A DNA stretch of 36,436 nt from Actinomycetes bacterium (lineage in GTDB: Bacteria; Actinomycetota; Acidimicrobiia; Acidimicrobiales; Poriferisodalaceae). Position 1 is the stretch's first letter. The number at the start of each line of letters is the position of its first letter. Location of the stretch: positions 1-36,436 of the forward strand of contig JAAETH010000292.1 of NCBI GenBank assembly GCA_024228575.1. The letters are read 5' to 3'. The position numbers and the translations under genes are program-made. The notes beneath the pieces were generated by a model. The model did no database searches. It was not told the DNA's origin and worked only from the letters and a program-made list of their open reading frames with translations. Below are positions 22,830-32,210 of this stretch, one piece after another.

Positions 22830-24055
22830 AGAGAGGCGACCGCGATCTGCATGCCTTCGGCAAGGTCCATTTCCAAATCGGGTGTTATGCGCGTGATGGC
22901 CAGGGTGGGCCGGTGGAACGCAAGTACCTCGTTCACGCCGGCGATGAAGAGCCAATCGTTGTTGACACCCCAGCCGATCGACCTGGACTGGGTGATCGGC
23001 AGCGACACGGTCTCGTCGCTTTCCATTTCCCAGATGACCGGTGTGGCGGCGGGTTCGGAGTAGACGAGATAGGCGTCCAGTTCTGGCGAAGCTTGCGATT
23101 CGATCCACCACAGTGCATCGAAGTTCAGTGCGGCGGGCACGTCCTGGGAGGTCGATTGATCGAGGGCGATGTCATGGCGCTCGATCGAACAGTCGAGGGT
23201 TTCGCCGCAAACCCTGACCAACAGGGTGTCGGCACTCGAGGCCAGCAAAGCTCCGGGTGAGAGCAGTTCGTATGTGGGTGCACCCACGGCGCCGCTGTAC
23301 ACACCTCCGGAAGGCCCTCCTCCGACCAACAAGTCGTCTCCGACAAACCCGAAGGGACCCGACTTGGGCGGGACTGCAGGTAGCTCGACGTGTTCGCCCG
23401 CCAGATCGACCCTGATGGGGACGAACGAATCACCGCCCGGATACGGCGTAGAGATCCACAACTCGTCGTCACCCCAGACCAGCACGGAGCCTCCGGCGGT
23501 GAGCTGCCTGAAGGTGCCCTTCAAAGGATCGACCAAGCTGACGCCGGAACGGGTTTCGATTGCGAACCCATCGCCGAGACCCACGGCGTTCTTGACCGTG
23601 TCGACCCCGAGTGTGGTCAGGTCGACACTGGTGGCTCTTCCGGAGTCGACCTCGACGACCACTACTCGGGTGTCGTTGAAGGTCCAGAGCATGAGAATGC
23701 TCTCGGTCGGGTTCTCGGCGAAGGCGCCTTTGTCATCGCTGAACTGGATGGTGGTTGTGGTGGACGGCGTCGCTGCGGCACCGGGACCGTCGTCCTCGAT
23801 CACATCGGTGGCCGGTTCGGTGGTCGTGGCGAAACTCGTCGGTACGGATTCGGTCGTATCGGGGCCCTCGGTCGAGGTTCCACCTCCACCCGAGGCCACC
23901 GCCACGACGACGACGAGTAGGGCGACAAACAGGGCGACGAGGACGCCCCGCCTGACGCGAGGGTCGACCGCTACTACCTCCCCGTGCAGATCTGTTGGCT
24001 CGGCTTCCATCAGGACGGGCGTCGGGGTGCTGCGAAGTGGGCCGGTGGGGGTCAC
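22826..24055 (-). CDS. single-pass membrane protein with large extracytoplasmic domain, unknown
   Basis: 409 aa. A cytoplasmic N-terminus (1-36, ending in 'DPRVRRG') precedes one transmembrane helix (about 37-54), a Gly/Ser/Thr linker (55-100) and a beta-strand-rich region (about 105-400) with repeating hydrophobic strands and turns, reminiscent of a beta-propeller, though I recognise no named family. It carries two Cys close together ('VCGETLDCSI'), possibly a disulfide outside the cell. It starts 6 bp after the Nudix gene and overlaps the serine hydrolase by 4 bp, so the three form an operon. Confidence 0.75.
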   Translation of the reverse strand: MTPTGPLRSTPTPVLMEAEPTDLHGEVVAVDPRVRRGVLVALFVALLVVVVAVASGGGGTSTEGPDTTESVPTSFATTTEPATDVIEDDGPGAAATPSTTTTIQFSDDKGAFAENPTESILMLWTFNDTRVVVVEVDSGRATSVDLTTLGVDTVKNAVGLGDGFAIETRSGVSLVDPLKGTFRQLTAGGSVLVWGDDELWISTPYPGGDSFVPIRVDLAGEHVELPAVPPKSGPFGFVGDDLLVGGGPSGGVYSGAVGAPTYELLSPGALLASSADTLLVRVCGETLDCSIERHDIALDQSTSQDVPAALNFDALWWIESQASPELDAYLVYSEPAATPVIWEMESDETVSLPITQSRSIGWGVNNDWLFIAGVNEVLAFHRPTLAITRITPDLEMDLAEGMQIAVASL

Positions 24056-24061
24056 GGTTGC

Positions 24062-24604
24062 TCAGCCCGGCTCCATCGACCCGGCTGCCGTTTGCCCGGA
24101 CCACCGCCAGGTCCTGTCGTCGACGTAGTGGGCGAGCCTGATCAGGTGTGACGGGATCATGGGGTCTGGTAGATCCTCGGGTGAGAACCAGCCCACGGCG
24201 AGCATTTCGTGGTCGTTGACCCTGGGGTTGTCGTCGGTCACGCCCAGATAGACAGTCGTCTGGATCCAGTCGGTTTCGTCGGGCCTGTCATAGGGAGCGA
24301 CGTAGATGCCGAGCATGCCGGTCAGGGTGACCTTCACCCCGGCTTCCTCCAGTAGTTCGCGCCGTGCCGCGTCTTCGGGGTGTTCGCCGTAGTCGACGAA
24401 ACCTCCCGGGATACACCAATGACCGTGGTATGGCTGGTGGCCTCGCTTGGCGAGCAGGATCATTCCGTCGCGTTCTACCAGCACGTTTGCGGTTGGGCCC
24501 TGCTGCACCAGTTTCCACAGCGGGCCGTGTGCAGGGCACGTCGGTGCGCGAGTGCCCGAGGTGTCGACGGGCGCTGGTGTTCCGCAGTAATAGCAGTGGC
24601 GCAT
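24062..24604 (-). CDS. Nudix hydrolase with N-terminal zinc ribbon
   Basis: 180 aa. A four-ligand zinc ribbon at the N-terminus (Cys4, Cys7, Cys23, His26) precedes a full Nudix box at 68-90: G68-x5-E74-x7-R82-E83-LL-E86-E87-x-G89-V. The Nudix domain hydrolyses nucleoside-diphosphate-linked compounds with Mg2+. The zinc-ribbon arrangement recalls NADH pyrophosphatase (NudC), but this protein is shorter and lacks the NudC SQPWPFxxS motif, so NAD(H) specificity is unsupported. It is the first gene of the minus-strand operon and is divergent from aroC, with about 70 bp between. Confidence 0.88.
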   Translation of the reverse strand: MRHCYYCGTPAPVDTSGTRAPTCPAHGPLWKLVQQGPTANVLVERDGMILLAKRGHQPYHGHWCIPGGFVDYGEHPEDAARRELLEEAGVKVTLTGMLGIYVAPYDRPDETDWIQTTVYLGVTDDNPRVNDHEMLAVGWFSPEDLPDPMIPSHLIRLAHYVDDRTWRWSGQTAAGSMEPG

Positions 24605-24673
24605 CGCTTCGACCCTACCCCCGCTGGAATCTGATCCGCTCTGCGCCTCGTTGTGGCGGTACCTTCACTACGG

Positions 24674-25762
24674 ATGACAGGAAGTTCGTTCGGGCAACGG
24701 TTCAGGGTTTCGACCTTCGGCGAGAGTCACGGTGGTGGCGTCGGCGTGGTGGTCGATGGTTGTCCACCACGTTTGGTGATCGACGAGACGACCATCCAGA
24801 GGGACCTCGATCGACGCAGGCCGGGGCAGAGCCGGCTGGTGACCCAACGAGACGAGGACGACCGTGTCGAGATCCTCTCCGGTGTGTTCGAGGGTCGGAC
24901 ACTCGGCACGTCCATCGCCATGTTGGTACGCAACAACGACGCCCGATCAGGCGCCTACGACGATGTCCGAGAGATCTATCGGCCCTCACATGCCGACTAC
25001 ACAACCGAGGCCAAGTACGGCATCCGCAACTGGCAAGGTGGGGGTCGGGCGAGTGCCCGCGAGACCATCGGCCGCGTTGCTGCTGCGGCGCTTGCCCGAC
25101 AGATGCTGGCCCAGGTTGCTGGTGTCGAAGTCCTCGGCTGGGTTTCGAGCATCGGGCAGGTCGATGCCGATGTGGACGCCTCCACCGTCACTCTCGACCA
25201 GGTCGAGGCTGACCCGACACGTTGTCCCGACCCCGGTGCTGCCGCGGAGATGGCCGAGGCCATCGCGCGCGTTCGCGAGGAGGGCGACTCCTTGGGTGGC
25301 ATCGTCACCTGCGTCGCTCGTTCTGTTCCGGTGGGATTGGGCGAGCCCGTATTCGACAAACTCGAGGCCGATCTGGCCAAGGCGACCATGTCGCTCCCGG
25401 CTGCAAGAGGTTTCGAGATCGGTTCGGGTTTCGCATCCACCCAGATGACGGGACGCAGCCACAACGATCCCTTCGTTCCTGGCCCCGGTGGCCGTCCGCG
25501 AACAGCCACCAACAGAAGCGGAGGTGTGCAGGGCGGCATCTCGAACGGCGAAGACATCGTCATCCGTGTGGCGTTCAAGCCGACGGCCACAATCTTCTCC
25601 GAACAGCAGACCGTCGACCACAACAACAACGCTGTGACGCTCGCTGCCAAGGGCCGCCACGACCCGTGTGTGCTTCCGCGCGCTGTGCCGATGGTCGAGG
25701 CGATGGTGTTGCTGGTGCTCGCCGATCATTGGCTGCGCCAACAGGCGACCGACGTTCTTTAG
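24674..25762 (+). CDS. aroC: chorismate synthase
   Basis: 362 aa, the full family length. The start '[20 protein letters not shown]' is the classical N-terminus, so ATG 24674 is preferred over GTG 24653. Further signatures are '[14 protein letters not shown]', '[14 protein letters not shown]' with the conserved 'RPSHAD', '[10 protein letters not shown]' and '[13 protein letters not shown]'. It converts 5-enolpyruvylshikimate-3-phosphate to chorismate using reduced FMN, the last common step of aromatic amino-acid synthesis. No other aro genes are in the window. The stop overlaps that of the convergent PAC2 gene. Confidence 0.96.
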   Translation: MTGSSFGQRFRVSTFGESHGGGVGVVVDGCPPRLVIDETTIQRDLDRRRPGQSRLVTQRDEDDRVEILSGVFEGRTLGTSIAMLVRNNDARSGAYDDVREIYRPSHADYTTEAKYGIRNWQGGGRASARETIGRVAAAALARQMLAQVAGVEVLGWVSSIGQVDADVDASTVTLDQVEADPTRCPDPGAAAEMAEAIARVREEGDSLGGIVTCVARSVPVGLGEPVFDKLEADLAKATMSLPAARGFEIGSGFASTQMTGRSHNDPFVPGPGGRPRTATNRSGGVQGGISNGEDIVIRVAFKPTATIFSEQQTVDHNNNAVTLAAKGRHDPCVLPRAVPMVEAMVLLVLADHWLRQQATDVL

Positions 25763-26616
25763 GGCTGCGGGTCGTCTCGATCGCGCAAGAAACGTTCGAT
25801 CTCGTCGGCGAGATCGTCTCCCGACACCAGCTCGTTGCGACTTCGTAGGTCGGCGTCCTGCTCGAGTCGGTGTACGTACTCGAGCACTTCCTCGTCGGTG
25901 GCGATTGCCGAGTCGACGCGCTCTTCCCAGTCGCGTACGGTCGAGTCGAGGCGCTCCGGCCAGGTTTGTACACCCAGCACAGTGTTGAGCCGGCGCAGCA
26001 GCGCCTGCTGTCCCTTTGGGTTGGTGGGGCCCGATACGTAGTGGGGCACCGATGCGCGCAGCGACATGATCGGGACACCGGCCCCATCGAGCGTGTCGTG
26101 AAGTACGCCGACGATTCCTGTGGGTCCCTGATAGCTCGGACGCGACAACCCCAGCCGCGATGCCAGCGTGGGGTCGCTGGCACTGCCCTGGATCGGAGCT
26201 GCCCGGCTGTGGGGAACAGCGGCCACGAACGACCCAACCGTGATGACCAGTTCGGTCGAGGTTTCGACCACGACTTCGAGCAACGAGTGGCAGAACGTGC
26301 GCCACTGGAGCCTCGGTTCGACGCCGGCGAGCAGCAGCAGGTCGTGGGCCGTGTCGGTCTGGGCTGCGAGGATCCGGTTATCCGGCCATTCGACGCGGGT
26401 ACGACCGTCGGGGCCGATGCCGACCTCTGGTCTTGTCTCCTGGAAATCGAAGAATTCCTCGGGATCGATGTTGGCCACCGTGGAGGCGTCGTATCGGTCG
26501 GCGAGCCAGCGAACAGCACTGGTCGCACTATCGCCCGCGTCGAACCAGCCCTCGAACGCGACCAGCAGGATCGGCCGTCTGAGACTGGGGGCTTCGTGCC
26601 ATTGGACCTGTGTCAC
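25759..26616 (-). CDS. PAC2 family protein
   Basis: About 285 aa from a GTG at 26616. The frame is open to 26940, but the extra part is Arg-rich shadow of the next gene. PAC2-type motifs are '[20 protein letters not shown]' near the N-terminus, 'DPEEFFDFQ', 'LLLLAGVEP' and '[11 protein letters not shown]' (a 'G...a.vPhtR' loop). The family is related to the eukaryotic proteasome assembly chaperone 2, and actinobacterial members are of uncertain role. The C-terminal 60 residues are acidic and helical ('[16 protein letters not shown]'). It lies 32 bp after the luciferase-like gene, probably co-transcribed, and runs tail-to-tail into aroC with overlapping stops. Confidence 0.88.
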   Translation of the reverse strand: MTQVQWHEAPSLRRPILLVAFEGWFDAGDSATSAVRWLADRYDASTVANIDPEEFFDFQETRPEVGIGPDGRTRVEWPDNRILAAQTDTAHDLLLLAGVEPRLQWRTFCHSLLEVVVETSTELVITVGSFVAAVPHSRAAPIQGSASDPTLASRLGLSRPSYQGPTGIVGVLHDTLDGAGVPIMSLRASVPHYVSGPTNPKGQQALLRRLNTVLGVQTWPERLDSTVRDWEERVDSAIATDEEVLEYVHRLEQDADLRSRNELVSGDDLADEIERFLRDRDDPQP

Positions 26617-26648
26617 GAGAACAGGATGCCGCGCCGCGTGCCGAGTAG

Positions 26649-27560
26649 CTACGTCAGCGAGGCCCGGACCTGTCCGAGCAGCTCGACCGATCGCATCGCC
26701 AGGTCGTCTGAGACCGACATCTGACGTACGGCGATGTCGCTTGCCCCCAGGTTTGAGAGCTCGGCGAAGTGTTCTGTGACCTGAGCGACGGTTCCGACCG
26801 CGACCTCGGCCGGTGCCATTCCCCGGTACCCGCTCGCGAAGATCTGGTCGAGTTGTCGGCGTGCGGTCACCTCGTCGTCGGCGACGAATACGTCCTGGCG
26901 AACCACAACACGTTGCGGCTCGTGTGAACGCCTCGCACATATCGACATGAATCGGTCGATGACATCGCCGACCGTCGCCGGCGATCCCGGTGCCACATAG
27001 AGGCTGGCGCCGAGTCGGGCCACTCGATCAAGAGCGATATCCACTCCGCCCCCCATCCACCACTGGACAGGTCGTGTGGGTTTCATCGCCAGGCGTGCAC
27101 CCGTGATGCCATACCGCTGCGAGTCGACCGATTCTCCGCTGAACAGTGCCGCAATGACCTCGACGGACTCCTCGAGGTCGTGTCCGCGGCGGTTGAAGTG
27201 TGCGTTCATGGCGGCGAACTGGCTCTCACCCCAGCCGATTCCGGTCTGGAGCACGAAGGACCCGGGGTGCATGGCGGCCAGAGTTGATACCTGTTCGGCG
27301 ACCAGGAGCGGATTCCACAACGGGAGCAGAAACAGACAGCCGATCGGGCGATCCGGGTCGGCGGGCCATTCTGCGACGAGGCGACCCATGATCGGCACGT
27401 TCTGCACGTACAGGTGGCGGGTGTTGTGGTGATCGCCGACCGTCAGGAAGTCGAGCCCAGCAGAAGCTCCTGCCCTCGTTCTGGCGACCATCTGTTCGAT
27501 GGCGTCTTCGGGCGTACGAGACCCGAAGGCCGACGTCAGGGACAATCCGACGCCGACCAT
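26649..27560 (-). CDS. luciferase-like (LLM) flavin-dependent oxidoreductase
   Basis: 303 aa. The TIM-barrel luciferase-like pattern is visible: 'GLDFLTVGDHHNT' near the N-terminus, 'NPLLVAEQVSTLAAMHPGSF', 'LQTGIGWGESQF' and 'RRGHDLEESVEVIAALFSGE'. In Actinobacteria such enzymes use FMN or F420; the cofactor cannot be decided here. The substrate is unknown. A good Shine-Dalgarno AAGGAGA (27566-27572 on the minus strand) sits 5 bases before the ATG. It follows the propeller lipoprotein by 23 bp and precedes the PAC2 gene by 32 bp. Confidence 0.9.
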   Translation of the reverse strand: MVGVGLSLTSAFGSRTPEDAIEQMVARTRAGASAGLDFLTVGDHHNTRHLYVQNVPIMGRLVAEWPADPDRPIGCLFLLPLWNPLLVAEQVSTLAAMHPGSFVLQTGIGWGESQFAAMNAHFNRRGHDLEESVEVIAALFSGESVDSQRYGITGARLAMKPTRPVQWWMGGGVDIALDRVARLGASLYVAPGSPATVGDVIDRFMSICARRSHEPQRVVVRQDVFVADDEVTARRQLDQIFASGYRGMAPAEVAVGTVAQVTEHFAELSNLGASDIAVRQMSVSDDLAMRSVELLGQVRASLT

Positions 27561-27583
27561 TCGTATCTCCTTCTCGTCTGTGG

Positions 27584-29938
27584 TTAGTACCGTCGCTCGG
27601 GGAAGTTGACCCGCCCGATCTCACCGAAGTTATCGATGTCGACCGTCAGGATCCCCTTCTCTGCAATCGTGTGCAGCTGATCGCCGACCACGACCGTCCG
27701 GCGGATCTGGGCACGCCAGTCGCTTTCGACCCACGTATGGCATTCGTTCTCGTCGGAGGGAGGAGCTTCGATCGCGACGGGCTCGGCCTCTTCGGGTGCG
27801 ATCGCGTCGCTCGAAGATGCCTCATCGTCTGTGATTTCGGTCGGTTCTGCGACGGGCTCCTCCAGCGGTTGGCCGCTGTCGTCGAAGGCCTCGATCAGCT
27901 CGATCGATCCATCCGGATTGATGCGTTCGATCGACCAACCTTCGGGGCCGTAGCACTCGCGCATCAGTGTCGTTTCCTGCTGGGAGATCCGGCCGATCTC
28001 GGTGATCGTGCCATCGCTGACGCGTAGGCCGATGGCCCCGAAGAATGATTCCTCGACGCCGTCCTCGTCGTTCCAGCCATAGGAATTGACCGGGATCACC
28101 ACGAGCTCGTCCTGTGGCCACCACAAGAATGCGCGGGCATCCCACTCGGTGTCGCTGTAGGCGTTGTCGAGGCTCCACTGAGCGACACGTGTGGGGTTCG
28201 CCCGGTCGGAGATGTCGAACAACGAGACCTGTGTGCCCGTAGTGCGGCCCTCATCGGTTGCGTCCTGGCCCACACCGAGCAACATGTCATTGCCGAGCGG
28301 GTGCAGATAGGCCGAGTATCCGTTGATCTTCAGCTCGCCGAGAACCTGTGGGTTCGTCGGGTCTGTCAGATCGATCGTGTACAAGGGATCGGTTTGGCGG
28401 AAGGTGACGACGGTGGCCAGGTCGCCCAGGAACCGGACGGCGAAGATGCGCTCTCCCTGGCCCAGGTTGTCGACCTTTCCAACCACCTGGAGCACGGCCC
28501 CACCATCGGACGCGACCGTCTCGAGAACGTAGAGCGAGCTCGACGACTGGTCGCGTTCGGTCCAGTTGACAGGGTCGTGTGTTGTGGCGATGCGAAGACG
28601 TCCTTCGTGTTCGGACAACGAGTACTGGTTCAGAACTGTCCCTGGAACCGAGCCGCTGGCCAGGTAGTCGGTTCGAACCGGGTCGGAGATGTCGAAGCGG
28701 TGCAGAGCTGTGGTGACCTCGGGGACATCGTCTCGGGGGTTGCCCTCTTCGTCGTAGTACTCGTTCCAATCGATCCACTCGGTGGTAGCGACGTAGAGCG
28801 ACTCGGTGCTGGCGTAGACGGTCTGGCCGTCCGCCATGACCGAGACGGCATCGGGCTCTGACAAGGCGCCGGCGCCGAGATCGATGGTCACGACGTTCAG
28901 CATGTTCAGACCCGAGAAGTCGGTCGGGTGATAGGCCTGTTCACAGTCGACGAGTGTGCCTTCGTCGAGCACAGAGCCGTCAGCGTTCTCGAGCACGTAG
29001 TACGGCAGCCAGTTGGCAACCGTCGAGTTGCGGATCAGGTCTCGGTTCGCCTCGGTGGCGTTCTCTTCTGCATCTTCGGCTTCACGCTGGGCCTCGAGGC
29101 CGCTGCCCCCGTACTCGGGATAGGCCCACTCGAAGCCGACGGGGCCCGACTGCACAACAATTCGGGCGACTCCATCGATCATGCGTGAACTCAGGTACCA
29201 GCCGTCGAGGTGCAGCCGGCGCTGGGTGCTCAGCGAGGAGCCGTCGATCGAGACCTCGATGAGAGTGGAGATGGCACTGCCGGTGGGAGCGATGCCGCTT
29301 CGGGCGTCGGCCAAGGGGAGGACGTTCCACTGGTTGGTGTGGGAGAGGAGAAGGACCGTGTCGCCGGAGAACAACATTTCTTCGACCCAGGTATCGACGG
29401 GCAGTGCGAGTGAGTCGACCAGTTCGGGGGACGGACCGGTCACGTCCAGAAGATGTAGGACACCCTCGGCGATGACGAGCATCCGCTCGCCGTCGGTCTT
29501 CACCAAATCGGGTTCGTCGACGCCTGTCTCCTGCACGTTTGTGCCGCTGAAGTCGACGCCGCCGGTCCGTGATCCGCTGGCGTCGCCGTCGCTCGCCATT
29601 GCTTCCCCTGCCTGAACCGTTGCTGGAGAAGTTCCTGAGTCGACAGAATCCTCCATCACGTCGTCGAATCCGCGCCACGGTCCGCCGTGCCAACCGTTGT
29701 CGAGTCCCCAGGGGCCGACGACTTCGAGGGCGTTCGATTTCACATGGTCGAGGAAGGCGTCGCAGGAATCGAATGGGGCGAGAGACGAGATGAGGCCGAT
29801 GTCGATGCCCGGTGTGCCGATGTCGATTGTTGAGTCGGTCGTCGAGCTGCTTCCACCGTCGACGGAGTCGTTGCCGTCACTCGTGCACGCTGCGGCGAGC
29901 AACACAAGTGTGATGAGGGTGATGAACAAGCGGCGCAT
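27584..29938 (-). CDS. large beta-propeller lipoprotein (PF09826-like)
   Basis: 784 aa. The signal peptide 'MRRLFITLITLVLLAAAC' ends in a lipobox at Cys18, so it is a surface lipoprotein. After a Gly/Ser/Thr linker the body matches the secreted beta-propeller domain family: 'TNVQETGVDEPDLVKTDGER' is its entry signature, followed by repeated blades such as 'LTDPTNPQVLGELKINGYSA' and 'LFDISDRANPTRVAQWSL'. A Glu/Pro/Ala-rich acidic insertion (about 700-740) interrupts the C-terminal part before the last blade. Function is unknown. The Shine-Dalgarno GGAGGT (29944-29949, minus strand) lies 5 bases before the ATG. First gene of the propeller-LLM-PAC2 group. Confidence 0.9.
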   Translation of the reverse strand: MRRLFITLITLVLLAAACTSDGNDSVDGGSSSTTDSTIDIGTPGIDIGLISSLAPFDSCDAFLDHVKSNALEVVGPWGLDNGWHGGPWRGFDDVMEDSVDSGTSPATVQAGEAMASDGDASGSRTGGVDFSGTNVQETGVDEPDLVKTDGERMLVIAEGVLHLLDVTGPSPELVDSLALPVDTWVEEMLFSGDTVLLLSHTNQWNVLPLADARSGIAPTGSAISTLIEVSIDGSSLSTQRRLHLDGWYLSSRMIDGVARIVVQSGPVGFEWAYPEYGGSGLEAQREAEDAEENATEANRDLIRNSTVANWLPYYVLENADGSVLDEGTLVDCEQAYHPTDFSGLNMLNVVTIDLGAGALSEPDAVSVMADGQTVYASTESLYVATTEWIDWNEYYDEEGNPRDDVPEVTTALHRFDISDPVRTDYLASGSVPGTVLNQYSLSEHEGRLRIATTHDPVNWTERDQSSSSLYVLETVASDGGAVLQVVGKVDNLGQGERIFAVRFLGDLATVVTFRQTDPLYTIDLTDPTNPQVLGELKINGYSAYLHPLGNDMLLGVGQDATDEGRTTGTQVSLFDISDRANPTRVAQWSLDNAYSDTEWDARAFLWWPQDELVVIPVNSYGWNDEDGVEESFFGAIGLRVSDGTITEIGRISQQETTLMRECYGPEGWSIERINPDGSIELIEAFDDSGQPLEEPVAEPTEITDDEASSSDAIAPEEAEPVAIEAPPSDENECHTWVESDWRAQIRRTVVVGDQLHTIAEKGILTVDIDNFGEIGRVNFPERRY

Positions 29939-30115
29939 TTCGGACCTCCGACGTCTTGACGAGTTGGCCTTGTCGACAGATAGGACGTTTGATCAGTCGG
30001 CTCCGGTTCCCGACACGCAAGATCTTCTCTGCCGGATCGGCGCAGAGCGAGAGCGGTGTGGTGGGCCAGACCACGGTTCCTGGCATCGAAGGTAGTGGCT
30101 TGCCTGTCGCATCAC
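29939..30115. promoter_or_regulatory. divergent promoter region between two lipoprotein genes
   Basis: 177 bp with two genes pointing outward. On the minus side only the Shine-Dalgarno at 29944-29949 is clear. On the plus side TTGACG (29956-29961) followed 17 bases later by GATAGG is a weak promoter candidate for the gene at 30116. No operator palindrome stands out. Confidence 0.3.
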
Positions 30116-31558
30116 ATGGCCGACCAGCAACACGTGAGGCACACTACGACGAGGGGCGCGGCCGTCCTGGTATTTGTCGCGTTCGTTGGCGGATCGTGTG
30201 CGTCGCTGGCTCCAACAGTTCCGACGACCGAGCCGCGGTCCACCGAAGGGTTCGAGGCGGGTGTCGAGGAATCACTCGTCGAGGACACCCCCGACGGTGT
30301 CTCGTTCGAGGAGTACGAATCGTCGGTACGACAACTCGTGAACTGCATGCAGGAAGCGGGTGCAGCAATTACCGAACCGGCCTTCGACGCGTCGAGTGGG
30401 CTGTATCGATACGACTACGACCCTGCCGGTGAAGCGGTCTATCAGGACTGTTTCGAGAGTGCTTTTGGTGGCCTCGACACGACCGGTCTCGGTGCCAACC
30501 CCGAGGTTCCCGAATCCGAGGTCTCTGGGCCTGTTGGCGATTGGTCCGGTGCGGCGTCCGGGAGCTGGCTGGCCTTGCTCGACTCTGTGCCCTTGACCCC
30601 GAACACACGCTGGGCACCTACAACAATCATCGATTTTGCCCGCGCGTCCGATGCCTTCGGAATCGATCGTCCTGGGCCCGACGCCAATGGCGCACGGGTA
30701 CTCAGCTACTTGGGAGACCTGGCTGCATCGGCCGGAATCGTTCCGGCCGGGCCTCTGGCGGCCTTCGGGCGAAGTGCCTACCCCGATCAGGTTCGGACCG
30801 AGCTCGGGTTCGATCACCGTGACTTTGATCAGCTCCTGGGCGCCGGTGTTGGCTCCTACTACCTGGTCATTGGGAGAGGTGGTTTCGATTCTGGAGCTAT
30901 CGAGGTGGCCGTCAACGGCGATCCGGTGTGGTCATCGATGCTCGAGACCACCGAACACGAGGGTGTCTCGATGTACTCGTGGGGGCTCGACCTCGACATC
31001 GACCTCGACCACATGTCGCCGACGAGACCGACTGGGCACAGTCGGCGGCTAGCGGTGGCAGGCGACGAGATCGTCTGGGCCCGCTGGACAACGGGGGCCA
31101 TCGAGGCGATCGACGCCATCGTCGACCAGGGTCGGTCATTGGCCGATGTCGAATCACTTCGTTCGCTGGCGGTCATCGGCGACGACGCAGGCTTGTTCAG
31201 TGGGGTGATCACAGCCTCGGTTGCAGAGTGGGTGACCGACATCGCTGGTTCGCGATCTGTCGAACATCTCGTCGCGCGACCAGATGCACTGCTCCTCGGT
31301 GATGGCGTCGATGATGAGGGCCGCTTCACCTTGATCGCTCTGCAATATGTCGACTCCGCCATCGCGGAGGCAGAGATGCAGTTGTTCACGGCGAGGATGG
31401 AACTTGTTGCGGGGCAGGAATCGGTCGATGGCCTTGTCACAGAACTGGACGAGCCGAGGGCCTTCGAGACCGCTGTGATCGGATCGACGCTGATCGCGAA
31501 ACTGTGGTTGACCGACGATCCGATGGTGCCCGCCGGCGAGTTGGTCGTGTTCGAGTGA
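30116..31558 (+). CDS. secreted lipoprotein-like protein, unknown
   Basis: 480 aa from the ATG at 30116 (a GTG at 30056 would add 20 unlikely residues). The N-terminus has an export signal (14-26) ending in 'VGGSC', an imperfect lipobox at Cys28, then a Thr/Pro/Glu-rich linker. Residues about 55-125 hold a 'FEEYESSVRQLVNCMQEAGA' helix and a second Cys in 'VYQDCFESAF', a pattern seen in small actinobacterial lipoproteins. The remainder (150-480) is alpha/beta with no motif I recognise. It is divergent from the propeller lipoprotein and convergent with the TetR gene, 6 bp from its stop. Confidence 0.75.
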   Translation: MADQQHVRHTTTRGAAVLVFVAFVGGSCASLAPTVPTTEPRSTEGFEAGVEESLVEDTPDGVSFEEYESSVRQLVNCMQEAGAAITEPAFDASSGLYRYDYDPAGEAVYQDCFESAFGGLDTTGLGANPEVPESEVSGPVGDWSGAASGSWLALLDSVPLTPNTRWAPTTIIDFARASDAFGIDRPGPDANGARVLSYLGDLAASAGIVPAGPLAAFGRSAYPDQVRTELGFDHRDFDQLLGAGVGSYYLVIGRGGFDSGAIEVAVNGDPVWSSMLETTEHEGVSMYSWGLDLDIDLDHMSPTRPTGHSRRLAVAGDEIVWARWTTGAIEAIDAIVDQGRSLADVESLRSLAVIGDDAGLFSGVITASVAEWVTDIAGSRSVEHLVARPDALLLGDGVDDEGRFTLIALQYVDSAIAEAEMQLFTARMELVAGQESVDGLVTELDEPRAFETAVIGSTLIAKLWLTDDPMVPAGELVVFE

Positions 31559-31564
31559 CGTTTC

Positions 31565-32107
31565 TCAGGCGACGCTGTTGACGAGCTGGTCGATTGTGTC
31601 GACGTCGGCGTCGACAGATTCCTCGGTGGCCAGGTCCGTGAGGGTTCCGAACAGCGCTGTGGTGATGACAATCGACTCATCGGCCGAGCGAGCCTCGGCT
31701 TCGAGCCTGCCCCCGATCACACTCTGGACCGCTCCGGTCACCGATCTGACGAAGGGCCGGTACAACGCCCCCTGGGTGCGGACGAGGCTTCGTGCGTCGG
31801 TGATGACCTTGACCGTACGGAGTCGATCCGTGCTCACGTTCCACGCCCAGTAGGAACGGATGAACTGATCGACCGAACCCGAACGCATCGATTCCAGGGC
31901 GATGGCGTGGCGTGAGGAAATCTCCTCGAGCGCCTCGGCCAGCAGGTCGTCCTTGGAACCGAAGTGATACACGAACGTGTAGGTGCTGGTTCCGAGCTGG
32001 TTCGCCAGGGGGCGCAGCGACGTCTGGTGGACGCCTTTCTCGAGCAGGTAGCCCACGACGTCACCGAGTAGTTCGGCTCGACGTTCTGGATCGGGCTTTC
32101 GTCCCAC
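31565..32107 (-). CDS. TetR family transcriptional regulator
   Basis: About 180 aa from a GTG at 32107, chosen because 'GRKPDPERRAELLGDVVGYL' is a normal TetR start and a Shine-Dalgarno, AAAGGAGAG (32117-32125 on the minus strand), lies 9 bases upstream. The helix-turn-helix is 'TSLRPLANQLGTSTYTFVYH' followed by 'FGSKDDLLAEAL'. The C-terminal ligand and dimer domain (about 60-180) is helical. It probably represses its own gene and perhaps neighbours; the pyrC-MDMPI-MFS genes diverge from it, and the MFS drug-type exporter would be a classical target. Confidence 0.88.
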   Translation of the reverse strand: MGRKPDPERRAELLGDVVGYLLEKGVHQTSLRPLANQLGTSTYTFVYHFGSKDDLLAEALEEISSRHAIALESMRSGSVDQFIRSYWAWNVSTDRLRTVKVITDARSLVRTQGALYRPFVRSVTGAVQSVIGGRLEAEARSADESIVITTALFGTLTDLATEESVDADVDTIDQLVNSVA

Positions 32108-32136
32108 GGGCGGCTTCTCTCCTTTGGCTGGGCATC

Positions 32137-32151
32137 TGTGCCCTGCGCACA
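32137..32151. promoter_or_regulatory. candidate operator in the TetR/pyrC divergent region
   Basis: TGTGC-CCTGC-GCACA is an inverted repeat with 5-base arms, placed 30 bases before the TetR start and 60 before pyrC. Position and symmetry fit an autoregulatory TetR site; the arms are short, so chance is possible. Confidence 0.3.
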
Positions 32152-32210
32152 CGTTCTCCTACGGATGTTCGTGGGTCCGATTCAAGGCAAAGGCGTGAGA
32201 AGATCCCTAC

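Noticed and set aside
24986-26305. 439-codon minus-strand frame across aroC and PAC2
   Set aside because: It is antisense to aroC and out of frame with PAC2, both of which have family motifs.
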